Positions 51,501 through 59,781 are shown, counted from the first letter of the stretch. The stretch: 64,000 bases of DNA from Actinomyces procaprae (GCF_004798665.1 NZ_CP039292.1:620001-684000), one strand, 5' to 3'. Program-made: numbers and translations. The notes: generated from the letters alone by a model not told the origin.

Positions 51501-53126
51501 GCCGATCTCGCCGAGCAGCTGGATGCCGTCGCGCACGGCGCGGGCGTCGGGGGCATCCAGGAACGGGAAGTCCTGCACGTCGCCCAGGCCGAGCGCCGCC
51601 ATTTGCAGAATCACTGAGGCCAGCGAGGTGCGCAGGATCTCCGGCTCGGTATACTCCGGGCGCGACTCGAAGTCGGACCGGGAGTACAGGCGGATGGCGA
51701 TGCCGTCGGCGACGCGCCCGCACCGTCCGGAGCGCTGGTTGGCGCTGGCGCGGCTGATCGGCTCGATCGGCAGGCGCTGCACCTTGGTGCGGTTGGAGTA
51801 GCGGGAGATGCGCGCCAGCCCCGGGTCGATCACGTAGCGGATGCCGGGCACGGTCAGGGAGGTCTCGGCCACGTTGGTGGCCAGCACGATGCGCCGACAC
51901 GTGTGCGCCTCGAACACGCGGTGCTGCTCGGCGGCAGACAGACGCGAGAACAGCGGCACCACCTCGACCGCGCCGGGGGTGGAGGTGCGCCCGTGCGGGG
52001 TGTAGCGCGGGCCCAGGTGGTCGATGAGGGCGGATTCGGTGTCGCGAATGTCCCGCTCCCCGGCCAGGAAGACCAGGATGTCGCCGCTGCCGGCGGCCAT
52101 GAGCTCGTCGACGGCGTCGAGGATGCCGGTGACCTGGTCGCGCTCGGTCTCCGGCGCGGGTTGCGCCGCCCCGGTGCCCTGCCGTCCCCGGGCGGCGGCG
52201 GAGGAACCGGTGGCATCGGCCTCGGCACCGTCGGGGTCGTCGAGGTCGGGCACCAGCGGCCGGTAGCGGATCTCCACCGGGTAGGTGCGCCCGGACACCT
52301 CGATCACCGGCGCCGGCACGCGGGCGGGGCCCGGGTGGCTGGAAATGCCGGGGTGGGCGGCAACGTCGGCGCGGCCGCCTCCGGCGCGCGGAGCGTCCTG
52401 CGCGCCGGGCGCGGTCTGGCCGAAGTGGGTGGCGAAGCGCGCCGAGTCGATGGTGGCGGAGGTGATGATGACCTTCAGGTCCGGGCGCTGGGGGAGGAGC
52501 CGAGCCAGGTAGCCGAGGATGAAGTCGATGTTCAGGCTGCGCTCGTGCGCCTCATCCACGATGATCGTGTCGTAGCGGCGCAGCAGCGGGTCGGACTGAA
52601 TCTCCGCCAGGAGGATGCCGTCGGTCATGAGCTTGACCAGCGTGTTGGGGCCAGTCTCCTCGGTGAAGCGCACCTGGTAGCCGACCACGCCGTCGGGGCC
52701 GATGGGGGTTGCCAGCTCGTAGGCGATGCGCTCGGCCACCGAGCGTGCGGCGATGCGGCGCGGCTGGGTGTGGCCGATCATGCCGGTGATGCCGCGGTCC
52801 AGTTCCAGGCAGATCTTGGGCAGCTGGGTGGTCTTGCCGGAGCCGGTCTCCCCGGCCACGATCACCACCTGGTTGTCGCGGATGGCTGCGGCGATCTCCT
52901 CCCGGCGGGCGCTGACGGGCAGCTCCTCGGGGTAGGTGATCACCGGGACGGCGGCGCGGCGGGCCTCAATCTGCTCGGGGGTGAAGCCCTGCCACTTGTG
53001 TTGGTCGCGCCGCGGGCGCGGGCCCCGGGAACGCCGCCCACGCCTGCCACCGCCGTTGTTGCTGCCGGCCTCAGGGCGGTCAGCGCGCCGGGTTGGTCGC
53101 TCGTTGTCACTCATCAGGCCGCCCAT
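48567..53126 (-). CDS. hrpA: ATP-dependent RNA helicase HrpA
   Basis: A 1519-residue DEAH-box helicase. Walker A GETGSGKTT (92-99 region), DEAH box at 191-194 (IIVDEAHERSLNI), SATID in motif III, then the helicase C-terminal half with VLATNVAETSLTVPGI and QRSGRCGRVADGI, followed by the HA2/OB-fold region and the long HrpA-specific C-terminal half. The N-terminal 45 residues are Arg/Gly-rich, likely RNA-binding. It unwinds RNA and has been linked in other bacteria to rescue of stalled ribosomes and mRNA handling. A second ATG at 53114 lacks an RBS, so the first one (GGGGGACAATG) is used. Monocistronic, flanked by repeat arrays on both sides. Confidence 0.95.
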   Translation of the reverse strand: MGGLMSDNERPTRRADRPEAGSNNGGGRRGRRSRGPRPRRDQHKWQGFTPEQIEARRAAVPVITYPEELPVSARREEIAAAIRDNQVVIVAGETGSGKTTQLPKICLELDRGITGMIGHTQPRRIAARSVAERIAYELATPIGPDGVVGYQVRFTEETGPNTLVKLMTDGILLAEIQSDPLLRRYDTIIVDEAHERSLNIDFILGYLARLLPQRPDLKVIITSATIDSARFATHFGQTAPGAQDAPRAGGGRADVAAHPGISSHPGPARVPAPVIEVSGRTYPVEIRYRPLVPDLDDPDGAEADATGSSAAARGRQGTGAAQPAPETERDQVTGILDAVDELMAAGSGDILVFLAGERDIRDTESALIDHLGPRYTPHGRTSTPGAVEVVPLFSRLSAAEQHRVFEAHTCRRIVLATNVAETSLTVPGIRYVIDPGLARISRYSNRTKVQRLPIEPISRASANQRSGRCGRVADGIAIRLYSRSDFESRPEYTEPEILRTSLASVILQMAALGLGDVQDFPFLDAPDARAVRDGIQLLGEIGAIESADGGTGRRRRGGRGDGVRGPRLTEVGRRLARLPIDPRLGRMLLQAGELGCVSEVMVIVAALSMQDVRERPADHQEAADALHRRFAEPTSDFLTYLNLWRYLRTQQRDLSGSAFRRMCRAEFLHYLRVREWQDVYNQLRQLARPLGLAAAPVDLPTASAVRAAAAGLEPGTQAATIAHGDVAAAVVALGRSADTPSADAIHRSLLVGLLSNVGTWDERRREYAGARGSHFVVWPGSGLRRKTYDWVMTAELVETSRLFARTVAKVDARWIEEAAGAAGLLHRVYGEPYWSTRRGAAMVHEKLLLYGMTLVADRPATLASVGTADARELAREMFIRSGLVEGGWHARHGFVERNRALLEELADVEQRRREHGLLAGDEALFDFYDDRLPDDVYGANDFDAWWKRERRNRPDLFDFTRELLLPGGDDTAGYPDAWVQGDLTLGLEYVFEPGTPGDGVSVLVPVEVLGRLEPTGFDWLVPGLRPELVVATIRALPKRVRRTLVPAPDVGAQVWEEIRRDVPGAAGGAGAPSAPEVPFREAFTEAVARLRQVEITEADWEEAAARLPAHLRMAFVAVDGAGRELDRDKDLVVLQRRQAGRTEAAVRDAVHGAIAQAMADAQRSQGRRRGGRGKRRSQGGVAAGTVAPRNQGGVTSAADGRGTRAVGPGLAERAGLTDWPKGVTGLEGPERSTIPATIETPGTAGLVVRGYPALVAVGARRADLRILPDAVAQERAHGAGVTALALARTALPTARITSRWNPTETLTLAASPYRSTEALVEDMQLTAARVVAGRWAAARHTPLAGVREQTVFEQLVATMRQELEDEVYRVAQVSAKTLAAQREVEREVSTHTSLALLNTLQQVREHAAALVYDGFIADTPPEQLRHLPRYLQALAMRVGKAESSPSQDTALAYQVEQAERLLADARARAAALPTDPEREAVLVEARWLIEELRVSLFAQTLGTARKVSVQRIGKLLAKV

Positions 53127-53165
53127 TGTCCCCCATCCCTGATCGTCCCCTCCCCTCCCCTCACC

Positions 53166-53258
53166 GAGGTCGGTAGATCTTACGTGCCGAGGTCGGTAGT
53201 TGTTACGTGCTGAGGTCGGTAGTTGTTACGTGCTGAGGTCGGTAGATATTGGGTGGAG
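53166..53258 (+). repeat. Tandem array, 4 units of 23 bp, core GAGGTCGGTAG
   Basis: Units begin at 53166, 53189, 53212 and 53235 (GAGGTCGGTAGATCTTACGT, GAGGTCGGTAGTTGTTACGT twice, GAGGTCGGTAGATATTGGGT). It lies 40 bp upstream of hrpA and is antisense to it, the only array of the family without a same-sense gene ending next to it. Confidence 0.85.
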
Positions 53259-53544
53259 GAGCCGACATCGTCCTCGTTGCGCGTGATGTCCTCGCGCCGG
53301 ACGCGTGCGAATGCTCGAGGAGGCGTTGACCTCCGTGATCGAACTCGTCTACTACGCCGGATCGTGCTCTTGTACGCGGGCTAGGGGTCTGCTGAGGGGG
53401 TCCGGAGCCTTCAGCGCAGGTCTAACCGGCATAGGAAACTCCGAACAGGCGTTCCCAACGCCATCTCCCTCCACGGCCCCGGTGGCGCGGGCCCGCACCA
53501 CCACACCCGCAAACGCGCAGAGCCCGTGAGCATCCGATGGTGGC

Positions 53545-53679
53545 CCCAGCTGTCACAGATTGCACCACTTTCGCCGGGACACGCCGGGAACTTGGCCGAC
53601 ACAACCGCATAATTTCAACGATTTGCCCAAGGCGGCTCGCGTGCGGGCAGGTAAAGTGGTGCAACCAGTGACACCTGGG
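53545..53679. repeat. 135-bp element with 27-bp imperfect terminal inverted repeats
   Basis: CCCAGCTGTCACAGATTGCA followed by CCACTTT (53545-53571) is matched by the complement of 53653-53679 (CCCAGGTGTCACTGGTTGCA, CCACTTT) at 24 of 27 positions. The 81-bp centre is A/T-richer. No flanking target duplication was found. It could be a miniature mobile element, or a bidirectional terminator or RNA structure after the PRD regulator gene (stop 53713). The rest of the 586-bp gap holds only the array at 53166 and no recognised gene. Confidence 0.6.
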
Positions 53680-53712
53680 CGACAGCCACCGCGCCCCGTA
53701 GCGTGAGCGGCG

Positions 53713-55623
53713 CTACAGCACATCCAGCATGGCGGCGACGAAGGCGTCATAGGAGTCGACCGCAGCGAGACGGGTTACCTTGGCCGGATCCACTAACGCC
53801 CTGATCACGGCGTCGAACACATCCCCGAAGGAGTCACGACTGTCCGCCGACAGGCACAGCATGGCGACGAGCCTGACCGGCATGCCGTCCCAGTCGATCG
53901 GCCGATCAGCCAGGCACACCGCAATCGCAGTACGCGCAGCAGTCATCTCAATCGTGTGCGGAATCGCAGCGCCAGACGCGAAAGAGGTAGGAGACAACCG
54001 CTCACGCTCCCTGACCTGGCCCAGGAACTCAGGCCCAACAGCACCCGCCCGAGCCAGGAGTCCCGCCGCCGTTGCCAACGCGCCGTCCCGGCCCTGCCCG
54101 CCCGGAATCCGCGTGAACAACTCCGGCTCCATCACCGTGGTCAGCCAGGCCGCAGCCTTGAAACGCTTGTGGCCTGCAGCAATATTCGCCGTCATCTCCC
54201 GAATTCGTTCCAAGTCGGCGTCGGTGAGCAGCAGCCCCGTCCGGATCACCGGCACATCGGGCGTAAGCGGCAGCGGTACCGTTGTCACAATGAGATCGGC
54301 GGGCAGGTCGGGGCCGACGTCTTCAAGCTCGGTGATCACCCGATCCACCCGCCCGTTTCCGGTGACTGCGGCCGCAACGGCCCGTGTCAGGGGCACGTGG
54401 ACGTCGTAATAGCGGGGGACGACAACGGCGACGCTCACCTCGTCGTCCTCCGCGTGCATGGTCAGCAGGCGACCGCCCACGTGAAAGGCGATGAAGCCGA
54501 TCTCGTCCTCGGTTACCTCGATACCCGTCTCCCGCTCGATCTGCCGGGCGATGAAAACCGCGAGCTCGTGCACGAGCGGATGAGTGTTCTTCACCGACTG
54601 CCCCACAGGCATCCGCTCGGAATCGTGGTGCGAGGCCCGTTGCACCAGGCTACGTACATGTAGGGCGAGGAAGGCGATGAAGCGTTCGTCGGCCAAGTCC
54701 ACCAGGTAGTTGTGGTTGAGACGCTCCACGATCCGGGTGACCAGCGTGATGTAGTGCTGGTCAAGGAACGCCCTGACCTCGGGGCTGCCCGCATTCTCCG
54801 GTGACATGGGTGTGGCCTTGGTAAGCAGCAGGAGCGCCAGGTAGGCGACCTCCCGCTCCGGCACCCGTACGCCGAATACCTCCGCAATGAGTTCGCTGAC
54901 CGCATGCGAAACCGGTGCGAGTGCGTCATCCGCCGCCAGGAGCGAATCCTGGACCGAATGCCCTTGACGCACTCGGTCGACCATGACGGCGATATGTGCA
55001 ACCAGTTCATCCGCGGCCCACTCGTTGACGGACAGTTGGAACTCGTTGAGCACGTTGCGCAAACGCTTCTTGAACCCCAGCAGCTCGGGCTCACGCAGTT
55101 GGTGGGCGACCGCCGCGACGTCGATGAACTGGCGTCTGTGCGCGGCTGCCCCGGTGAGGACATGGCGCATGAGCCGACGCTGATCCGACTCCTTCCCTTG
55201 CAGGGTCAGGAGATCATGCTTACGGACCAGGCGCAGGCCGAACTGCGCTACCAGCGCCCTCGCCTTACCCAGGTCGCCCTCGATCGTGGAGTCGGATACG
55301 CATAGTCGTTCCGCCAGGTCGAATACGCTCACCGGCCCCTGGTCGGCGGCCAGCGCGCGCAGGAGCCGGACCAGTCGGGCCTCGGGGCCTTCGCCCCGGG
55401 ACCCGACTGTTGAGCTCTTCGCGCGTGCGTGCGCCAGTGCGCCCGCGTCCAGGCGGTAACCGGAGTGCGAGGAGCTGACCACTTTCCCGTAGTGGCTGTT
55501 CGCGGCAGTCACGTAGTTACGTATGGTGCGCGTGGAAACCGCCAGTCTGGCCGCCAGCTCGGAGGAGGGGAACGGCCGTGGTTCCTCCTGGAGGACCTGC
55601 AGCAGGTCCTCAAAATCCGTCAT
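53713..55623 (-). CDS. PRD-containing PTS-responsive transcriptional regulator (BglG/MtlR type)
   Basis: A 636-residue regulator with the full domain series: N-terminal helix-turn-helix (FPSSELAARLAVSTRTIRNY and a second, LAERLCVSDSTIEGDL), PRD1 (about 170-270) and PRD2 (about 280-395, with IAFLALHVRSLVQRASHH and EIGFIAFHVGGRL), an EIIB(Gat)-like domain without the phosphorylatable cysteine, and a C-terminal EIIA domain with histidine in GAAIPHTIEMTA. It should activate the upstream PTS operon when PTS phosphoryl flow signals substrate. Last gene of the operon: its ATG overlaps the stop of the P-loop kinase gene (ATGA). Confidence 0.9.
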   Translation of the reverse strand: MTDFEDLLQVLQEEPRPFPSSELAARLAVSTRTIRNYVTAANSHYGKVVSSSHSGYRLDAGALAHARAKSSTVGSRGEGPEARLVRLLRALAADQGPVSVFDLAERLCVSDSTIEGDLGKARALVAQFGLRLVRKHDLLTLQGKESDQRRLMRHVLTGAAAHRRQFIDVAAVAHQLREPELLGFKKRLRNVLNEFQLSVNEWAADELVAHIAVMVDRVRQGHSVQDSLLAADDALAPVSHAVSELIAEVFGVRVPEREVAYLALLLLTKATPMSPENAGSPEVRAFLDQHYITLVTRIVERLNHNYLVDLADERFIAFLALHVRSLVQRASHHDSERMPVGQSVKNTHPLVHELAVFIARQIERETGIEVTEDEIGFIAFHVGGRLLTMHAEDDEVSVAVVVPRYYDVHVPLTRAVAAAVTGNGRVDRVITELEDVGPDLPADLIVTTVPLPLTPDVPVIRTGLLLTDADLERIREMTANIAAGHKRFKAAAWLTTVMEPELFTRIPGGQGRDGALATAAGLLARAGAVGPEFLGQVRERERLSPTSFASGAAIPHTIEMTAARTAIAVCLADRPIDWDGMPVRLVAMLCLSADSRDSFGDVFDAVIRALVDPAKVTRLAAVDSYDAFVAAMLDVL

Positions 55624-56297
55624 GGCGCCAAGCTCCGGGCGGCGATCCAGCTAAGGATCTCCTCATAGTCGACTGCCTCCAGGTCGGTTGCGTCGACTTC
55701 AAGCAGGTCACCGAGCTGGAAGGTGTCGTACCCGCGTGTGGTGCAGCGCCGGTAGAACTCGTCCCGGGTAAGCAGCCCCGTGGCAGAGGACCGATCCTCC
55801 AGCGTGTCGCCGGGGTGGTAGCGGACGACGATGTGCCCCAGGTGCCGTGCAGGATCCAGGTCCCGCCTTCGTTGCCGCTCGAAGAGCACCGCCAGGTCGG
55901 CGGTCAGGCGGATCGTCAACGCGGTGGCGCCGTGGTGCTTGCACAGCGCCTTCAGTGTTCCCAGCTGCTTGGCGCTGAACGGATAGTCCGACAGAACCAG
56001 CGGAGGCGCGGACCCGCCTCCCGCGTCGCTACTGCGGGTGTCTCGGTTCAGGGCAGCGTCAATCTCATTGAAGAAGATTCCGAGCGCCTTGCGCTCCAGA
56101 TCCTGCTTCTGCTCGATGTCGTCGAACCCATACTCCTCCCACAGGCGCTCCTTGATGTCATCGATGGACACCTGCGCGCATCCGGGGAAGCGCTCCTGAA
56201 TACGAGCGCATAGGCGGCTCTTACCGGTCCCGGGTGGACCCGCAACCAGGACGAGGACTGTTCCGCTCATCGTCGCGTCACCGCTTATAGGGATCAT
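55620..56297 (-). CDS. P-loop kinase (AAA_33/zeta-toxin-like small-molecule kinase)
   Basis: A 225-residue protein starting ATG 56297 that overlaps the aldolase stop codon (ATGA). Walker A is VAGPPGTGKSRLCARI near residues 18-26; a conserved SIDDIKERLWEEYGFDD follows, and LVLSDYPFSAKQLGTLKALC and IRLTADLAVLFERQRRRDLD have the look of the lid and arginine regions of the P-loop nucleoside/sugar kinase group. Encoded between a PTS and a bisphosphate aldolase, it most likely adds a second phosphate to the PTS product so that the aldolase can cleave it. That is inference; a regulatory ATPase is the alternative. Confidence 0.75.
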   Translation of the reverse strand: MIPISGDATMSGTVLVLVAGPPGTGKSRLCARIQERFPGCAQVSIDDIKERLWEEYGFDDIEQKQDLERKALGIFFNEIDAALNRDTRSSDAGGGSAPPLVLSDYPFSAKQLGTLKALCKHHGATALTIRLTADLAVLFERQRRRDLDPARHLGHIVVRYHPGDTLEDRSSATGLLTRDEFYRRCTTRGYDTFQLGDLLEVDATDLEAVDYEEILSWIAARSLAP

Positions 56298-57139
56298 TCG
56301 GCTCGGCGCCCCATGAACAATGCGATCTTGTGGGCGACGACGTCGCCGACAACGTCATTGCACGGGACGATGTTGTTGCGCAGCGAGTTGTTGACCCTGG
56401 TGGCGCCGAACGTCTCCTGCGCCTTGCGAGTCCATCCGACCAGCAGCTCGGTGCCGACGTTGAACTTGCGGATGCCCTTGGCAGTCAGCTCGGGGTAGTC
56501 CGCCTCGTCTACGCCCGTGCCGCCGTGCACCACCAGGGGCACGTCGACGGCGTCGTTGATGCGGCCGAGCAGGTCCAGGTCGATCTTGGTCTTCGACTTG
56601 AACTGGCCGTGGTTGGTGCCGATGCTTACGGCCAGCGCATCGCAGTCGACCTCGGCGAGGAATCGTTGCGCCTCCTCCGGCTGGGTGTACCTGCCCTCCC
56701 GGTTGCGAATGCCCTCCTCGGTGCCGCCGATGGTGCCGATTTCCGCCTCCACGGAGACGCCGTGCTCGTGCGCGAAGCCGACGACGCGGCGGGACTTGGC
56801 CACGTTCTCGGCGAAGGGCAGCTGGGATCCGTCGAACATGACGGAGGAGTATCCGGCTGTGATCGCGTCACGGATATCGGTCAGGTCGGTGGCGTGGTCC
56901 AGGTGCAGGGCGACGTCGACGATCTCGTCCTCCGCCATTGCCCGGCAGACCGCCACCAGGTTCTTCATGCCCACGTAGCGGGCGGTGCCGGGGGAGGTCT
57001 GGATGATGACGGGGGAGCCGAGGTCGCGGGCGGCGCGGATCATCGCCGGGACCATTTCCAGGTTGTGGGCATTGAAGGCGCCGATGGTGTAGCCGACGCG
57101 CTTGGCCTCGGCGAGCATTGGGGTGATGGGGAGATACAT
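56294..57139 (-). CDS. Class II ketose-bisphosphate aldolase (GatY/KbaY/Fba family)
   Basis: A 281-residue (alpha/beta)8 aldolase. Zinc and active-site motifs are complete: AFNAHNLEMVPAM, VALHLDHATDLTDIR (catalytic Asp and zinc His), VEAEIGTIGGTEEG, ALAVSIGTNHGQFK and VPLVVHGGTGV. It cleaves tagatose- or fructose-1,6-bisphosphate (or a close relative) to dihydroxyacetone phosphate and glyceraldehyde-3-phosphate. The GatY-like length and the PTS context favour a dedicated catabolic enzyme rather than the glycolytic aldolase. ATG at 57139 follows CTAGGAGACAT. Confidence 0.9.
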   Translation of the reverse strand: MYLPITPMLAEAKRVGYTIGAFNAHNLEMVPAMIRAARDLGSPVIIQTSPGTARYVGMKNLVAVCRAMAEDEIVDVALHLDHATDLTDIRDAITAGYSSVMFDGSQLPFAENVAKSRRVVGFAHEHGVSVEAEIGTIGGTEEGIRNREGRYTQPEEAQRFLAEVDCDALAVSIGTNHGQFKSKTKIDLDLLGRINDAVDVPLVVHGGTGVDEADYPELTAKGIRKFNVGTELLVGWTRKAQETFGATRVNNSLRNNIVPCNDVVGDVVAHKIALFMGRRAE

Positions 57140-57226
57140 GTCTCCTAGTTCCTTTCGAATCTGGGGGTGCGGGGCGAAGGCGCCAGGCCGGCCGCCGAGT
57201 GTGTGGGAAGGGGCCGGCGGAGACGG

Positions 57227-57649
57227 CTAGAACTGCGAGCGCATGACGCGCTTGGAAAGGGCGGTCAAGCCGTCGAGCCTGTCCGTCCACCGTTGGATCG
57301 CGGCGTCGTCGCGTGCCTTCGCGGCAGTCCTGAGCTGTTCGTTGTAGAGCGAGAGCAGGCCGTTGTAGGCAGGGCCGAACTGCTCGCGGATGGCCATTGA
57401 GGCCTCATAGCTGCTGATGGCGGAGTCGGTGTCGCCAACCTCTTGCTGGAGCCCGCCGAGCTCGTTCAGGAGCTTGACCCGCTCCTCGGGGTCTGCCTGT
57501 TCCTCCAGTCGACTCATTAGCGCAGTGATGCGTTCCTGCAAGTCTCCGACTTGCTCGGCGTCGGACATTGCACGGTCGGGGGCGGAGACGGGCGCTGATG
57601 AGTTCTTGGCGGCGGGGTGCTGACGGCGTTTTCTGCTGAACAGTCCCAT
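57227..57649 (-). CDS. Small TPR-like helical protein of unknown function
   Basis: 140 residues from ATG 57649 (RBS CTGAGGACACC). A basic N-terminus (MGLFSRKRRQHPAAKNSSAP) is followed by a helix-rich region EQVGDLQERITALMSRLEEQ, ADPEERVKLLNELGGLQQEV and DSAISSYEASMAIREQFGPA, two helix-turn-helix pairs resembling TPR repeats. It sits 7 bp downstream of the EIIC gene and 87 bp before the aldolase gene on the same strand. No enzyme motif. A scaffold or adaptor of the PTS operon is possible. Confidence 0.7.
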   Translation of the reverse strand: MGLFSRKRRQHPAAKNSSAPVSAPDRAMSDAEQVGDLQERITALMSRLEEQADPEERVKLLNELGGLQQEVGDTDSAISSYEASMAIREQFGPAYNGLLSLYNEQLRTAAKARDDAAIQRWTDRLDGLTALSKRVMRSQF

Positions 57650-57656
57650 GGTGTCC

Positions 57657-58949
57657 TCAGAACGCATTCATGATGGGGCGGACGATGTAGGCGAACAACA
57701 GGCCGGCGGTGATGGTGTCGACGTCGGTTGCAGACAGGTTGGGGAATCCCAGGTTCATGAAGGTGGTCACCAGCAGCGCCGGAAGCAGCGTGATGAACAA
57801 GCCGTGCACCACGCCTCCGATGATGGCGCCCCGGCGCCCGCCGACGGTGTTGCCGAATATGCCGGCGGTGCCGCCGGCGAAGAAGTTGGTCAGCATGCCG
57901 GGCACGATCACGGCGAAACCGATCGCGGGCAGGGCCACCATGGCGATCAGGGTGCCGATCGTCGTCGTGATGAAGCCGATGACCACTGCGTTGGGCGCGT
58001 AGGGGAACAGTACGGGGCAGTCCAGCGCCGGCTTGGAGTCGGGCACGAGCTTCATGGAGATGCCGCGGAAGGCGGGCACGATCTCCCCCAGCAGCAAACG
58101 CACGCCGGCCATGAGTACGTAGACGCCGACGACGAACTGGATGGCCTGCAAGAAGGCGTACATCATGTAGTTCATGGTGCCGATGTCCTCGGCCACGGGT
58201 TCGGGGCCGGCGACTGCCGCGACTATGAGGAACAGCGGGATCATGACTACTGCGAGGGACATGTAGGTGTCCTGCAGGAACTCCAGCGACCGGGGCAGCT
58301 TCAGGTCCTCCGTGGAGGGCTGCTTCTCGACGTTGCGCTTACGTACGAGCCAGGCGACTCCCGCCTCGACCAGGTAGCCGATGGTGCAGAAGTGCCCCAG
58401 GGCGATTGCGTCATTGCCGGTGATGCGACGCACGATGGGCTGTGCCAGAGCGGGCATGGCCACGCAGAAGAATCCGCCCACCAGGCTTGCGGCTAGAATC
58501 AGCCAGGCCCCGCGCAGGCCGGCCGCATAGCCGAAGATGACGGTCATGGTGGACATCCATAGCAGCGCCTGCCCGGTGAGGAAGATGTACTTCCAGGGGG
58601 TGAACCGTGCCAGCACGATGTTGACGATGAAGATGCCCAGGAAGGCCAGGGCGATCTGCCCGCCGAGTCCCAGATTGTTGGTGGCGTAGCCGTTGACGGC
58701 CTCAATGCTGGGCACGATCCCGGTGGTGTGGAATGCCGCCTGGAACATCACCCCGAAGTAGGTCAGCGTGGTGACCAGCACGGCGGATCCCGCGGACAGT
58801 ACGTAGAAGCCCAGGATCGTCTTGAACGTGCCGATGACGACGGCGCCCACGCCCTTCTTCTGCAGGATCAGGCCGAGCATGGCGATCAGGCCGATGATGA
58901 TGCCGGCCTGGGTGAGGACGTTGTTGATAATCCAGTTGATGACACTCAT
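57657..58949 (-). CDS. PTS EIIC, L-ascorbate (UlaA/SgaT) family
   Basis: A 430-residue polytopic permease. KTILGFYVLSAGSAVLVTTL, PWKYIFLTGQALLWMSTM, the cytoplasmic STEDLKLPRSLEFL and DCPVLFPYAPNAVVIGFITT align in order with UlaA. It imports its substrate while EIIB phosphorylates it. Its ATG at 58949 overlaps the EIIB stop (ATGA). The substrate need not be ascorbate: no lactonase, decarboxylase or epimerase of the ula pathway is nearby, and a bisphosphate aldolase is, which fits a hexulose or hexitol better. Confidence 0.9.
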   Translation of the reverse strand: MSVINWIINNVLTQAGIIIGLIAMLGLILQKKGVGAVVIGTFKTILGFYVLSAGSAVLVTTLTYFGVMFQAAFHTTGIVPSIEAVNGYATNNLGLGGQIALAFLGIFIVNIVLARFTPWKYIFLTGQALLWMSTMTVIFGYAAGLRGAWLILAASLVGGFFCVAMPALAQPIVRRITGNDAIALGHFCTIGYLVEAGVAWLVRKRNVEKQPSTEDLKLPRSLEFLQDTYMSLAVVMIPLFLIVAAVAGPEPVAEDIGTMNYMMYAFLQAIQFVVGVYVLMAGVRLLLGEIVPAFRGISMKLVPDSKPALDCPVLFPYAPNAVVIGFITTTIGTLIAMVALPAIGFAVIVPGMLTNFFAGGTAGIFGNTVGGRRGAIIGGVVHGLFITLLPALLVTTFMNLGFPNLSATDVDTITAGLLFAYIVRPIMNAF

Positions 58950-59254
58950 GACTGCGCCCCCTTGCGCTGTACGACCGGGAGTAGCTTCGCAGCGATCTCG
59001 GTCTTGTCCACGATGTTCTTCAGGAAGACGAACGTGATATCGGGGTCGAGCTCGTACTTCTCAATGGTGGGCTTGAAGTTCTCGGCGGACACGATGATGT
59101 CTGCGCGTACACCCGGGATGCCGGAGATGGCCTCGTGCCCCAAGTTGGCGCGGATGCCCGCGGCGGCGAGGACTTCTTCCGCCTCCATCTGGCAGGCGAG
59201 GCTGCTTCCCAGCCCCGCTCCGCAGATGAAGCAGATGTCGAGTGGTCTGGTCAT
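58946..59254 (-). CDS. PTS EIIB, ascorbate/galactitol (Lac-fold P-loop) type
   Basis: 102 residues from ATG 59254. MTRPLDICFICGAGLGSSLA contains the phosphocysteine loop (Cys11 in CGAGLGSS). Standard length for UlaB/GatB-like EIIB. It takes phosphate from the EIIA encoded upstream and gives it to the sugar bound by the EIIC. Stop overlaps the EIIC start. Confidence 0.92.
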   Translation of the reverse strand: MTRPLDICFICGAGLGSSLACQMEAEEVLAAAGIRANLGHEAISGIPGVRADIIVSAENFKPTIEKYELDPDITFVFLKNIVDKTEIAAKLLPVVQRKGAQS

Positions 59255-59325
59255 TTGGATACTCCTTTGTGTCTTGACCGGCGGTGGGAGGCTTGGGGAT
59301 TCGGATGGCGGATGCGGCCTGGGCC

Positions 59326-59781
59326 TCATCCCTCCCGACGGAGGATTCGTTGGAACTCCTGGATCGTGGCGGCGGCGACGAGCTGCTCCTGCAAGGGACG
59401 ATCCCCTGCGATCACCACGAACTCCTTGAGCGCCTGGATGTGGGAGTCGGCGTCAACGGCGGCCAGGCAGAAGACGATGTCCACCGGATCGTTCTCTGGG
59501 TGATCGAAGCTGATGGGGTGCTTCAGAGTCATGACGCTCATTGCCTGCCGGTTCACTCCTGCCTCGGGGCGGGCGTGGGCCAGAACCAGGTGCGGTGAGA
59601 GCACGATGTACGGTCCGAAGCGGTGCACTGCGTCGATCATCGCCTCGACGTACTCGTCCGTGATGGAGCCGTCGGCCAGCAGCGGCTCGGCGACGGCGGC
59701 GATCGCCTGCTGCCAAGTCGCCACGTCCCTGTGAATGACGACGCGGTCATCGGTGATCAAGTCGGTCAGTGCTGTGCTCAT
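59326..59781 (-). CDS. PTS EIIA, fructose/mannitol-ascorbate (PTS_EIIA_2) type
   Basis: 151 residues from ATG 59781, which follows CGGAGGACCGGACAC. The active-site His69 lies in SPHLVLAHARPEAG with the helper His64, and DPVDIVFCLAAVDADSHIQA is the conserved strand-helix behind it. First gene of the operon, transferring phosphate from HPr to the EIIB. A possible operator palindrome lies 62 bp upstream. Confidence 0.92.
   Translation of the reverse strand: MSTALTDLITDDRVVIHRDVATWQQAIAAVAEPLLADGSITDEYVEAMIDAVHRFGPYIVLSPHLVLAHARPEAGVNRQAMSVMTLKHPISFDHPENDPVDIVFCLAAVDADSHIQALKEFVVIAGDRPLQEQLVAAATIQEFQRILRREG

Noticed and set aside
48954..51617. 887-codon plus-strand frame opposite hrpA
   Set aside because: Shadow frame with His/Gln/Gly/Arg runs; hrpA motifs are complete on the minus strand.
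57657..59781. A true L-ascorbate utilisation operon
   Set aside because: Although the EIIC is of UlaA type, none of UlaG, UlaD, UlaE or UlaF is visible, and an aldolase/kinase pair is present instead.
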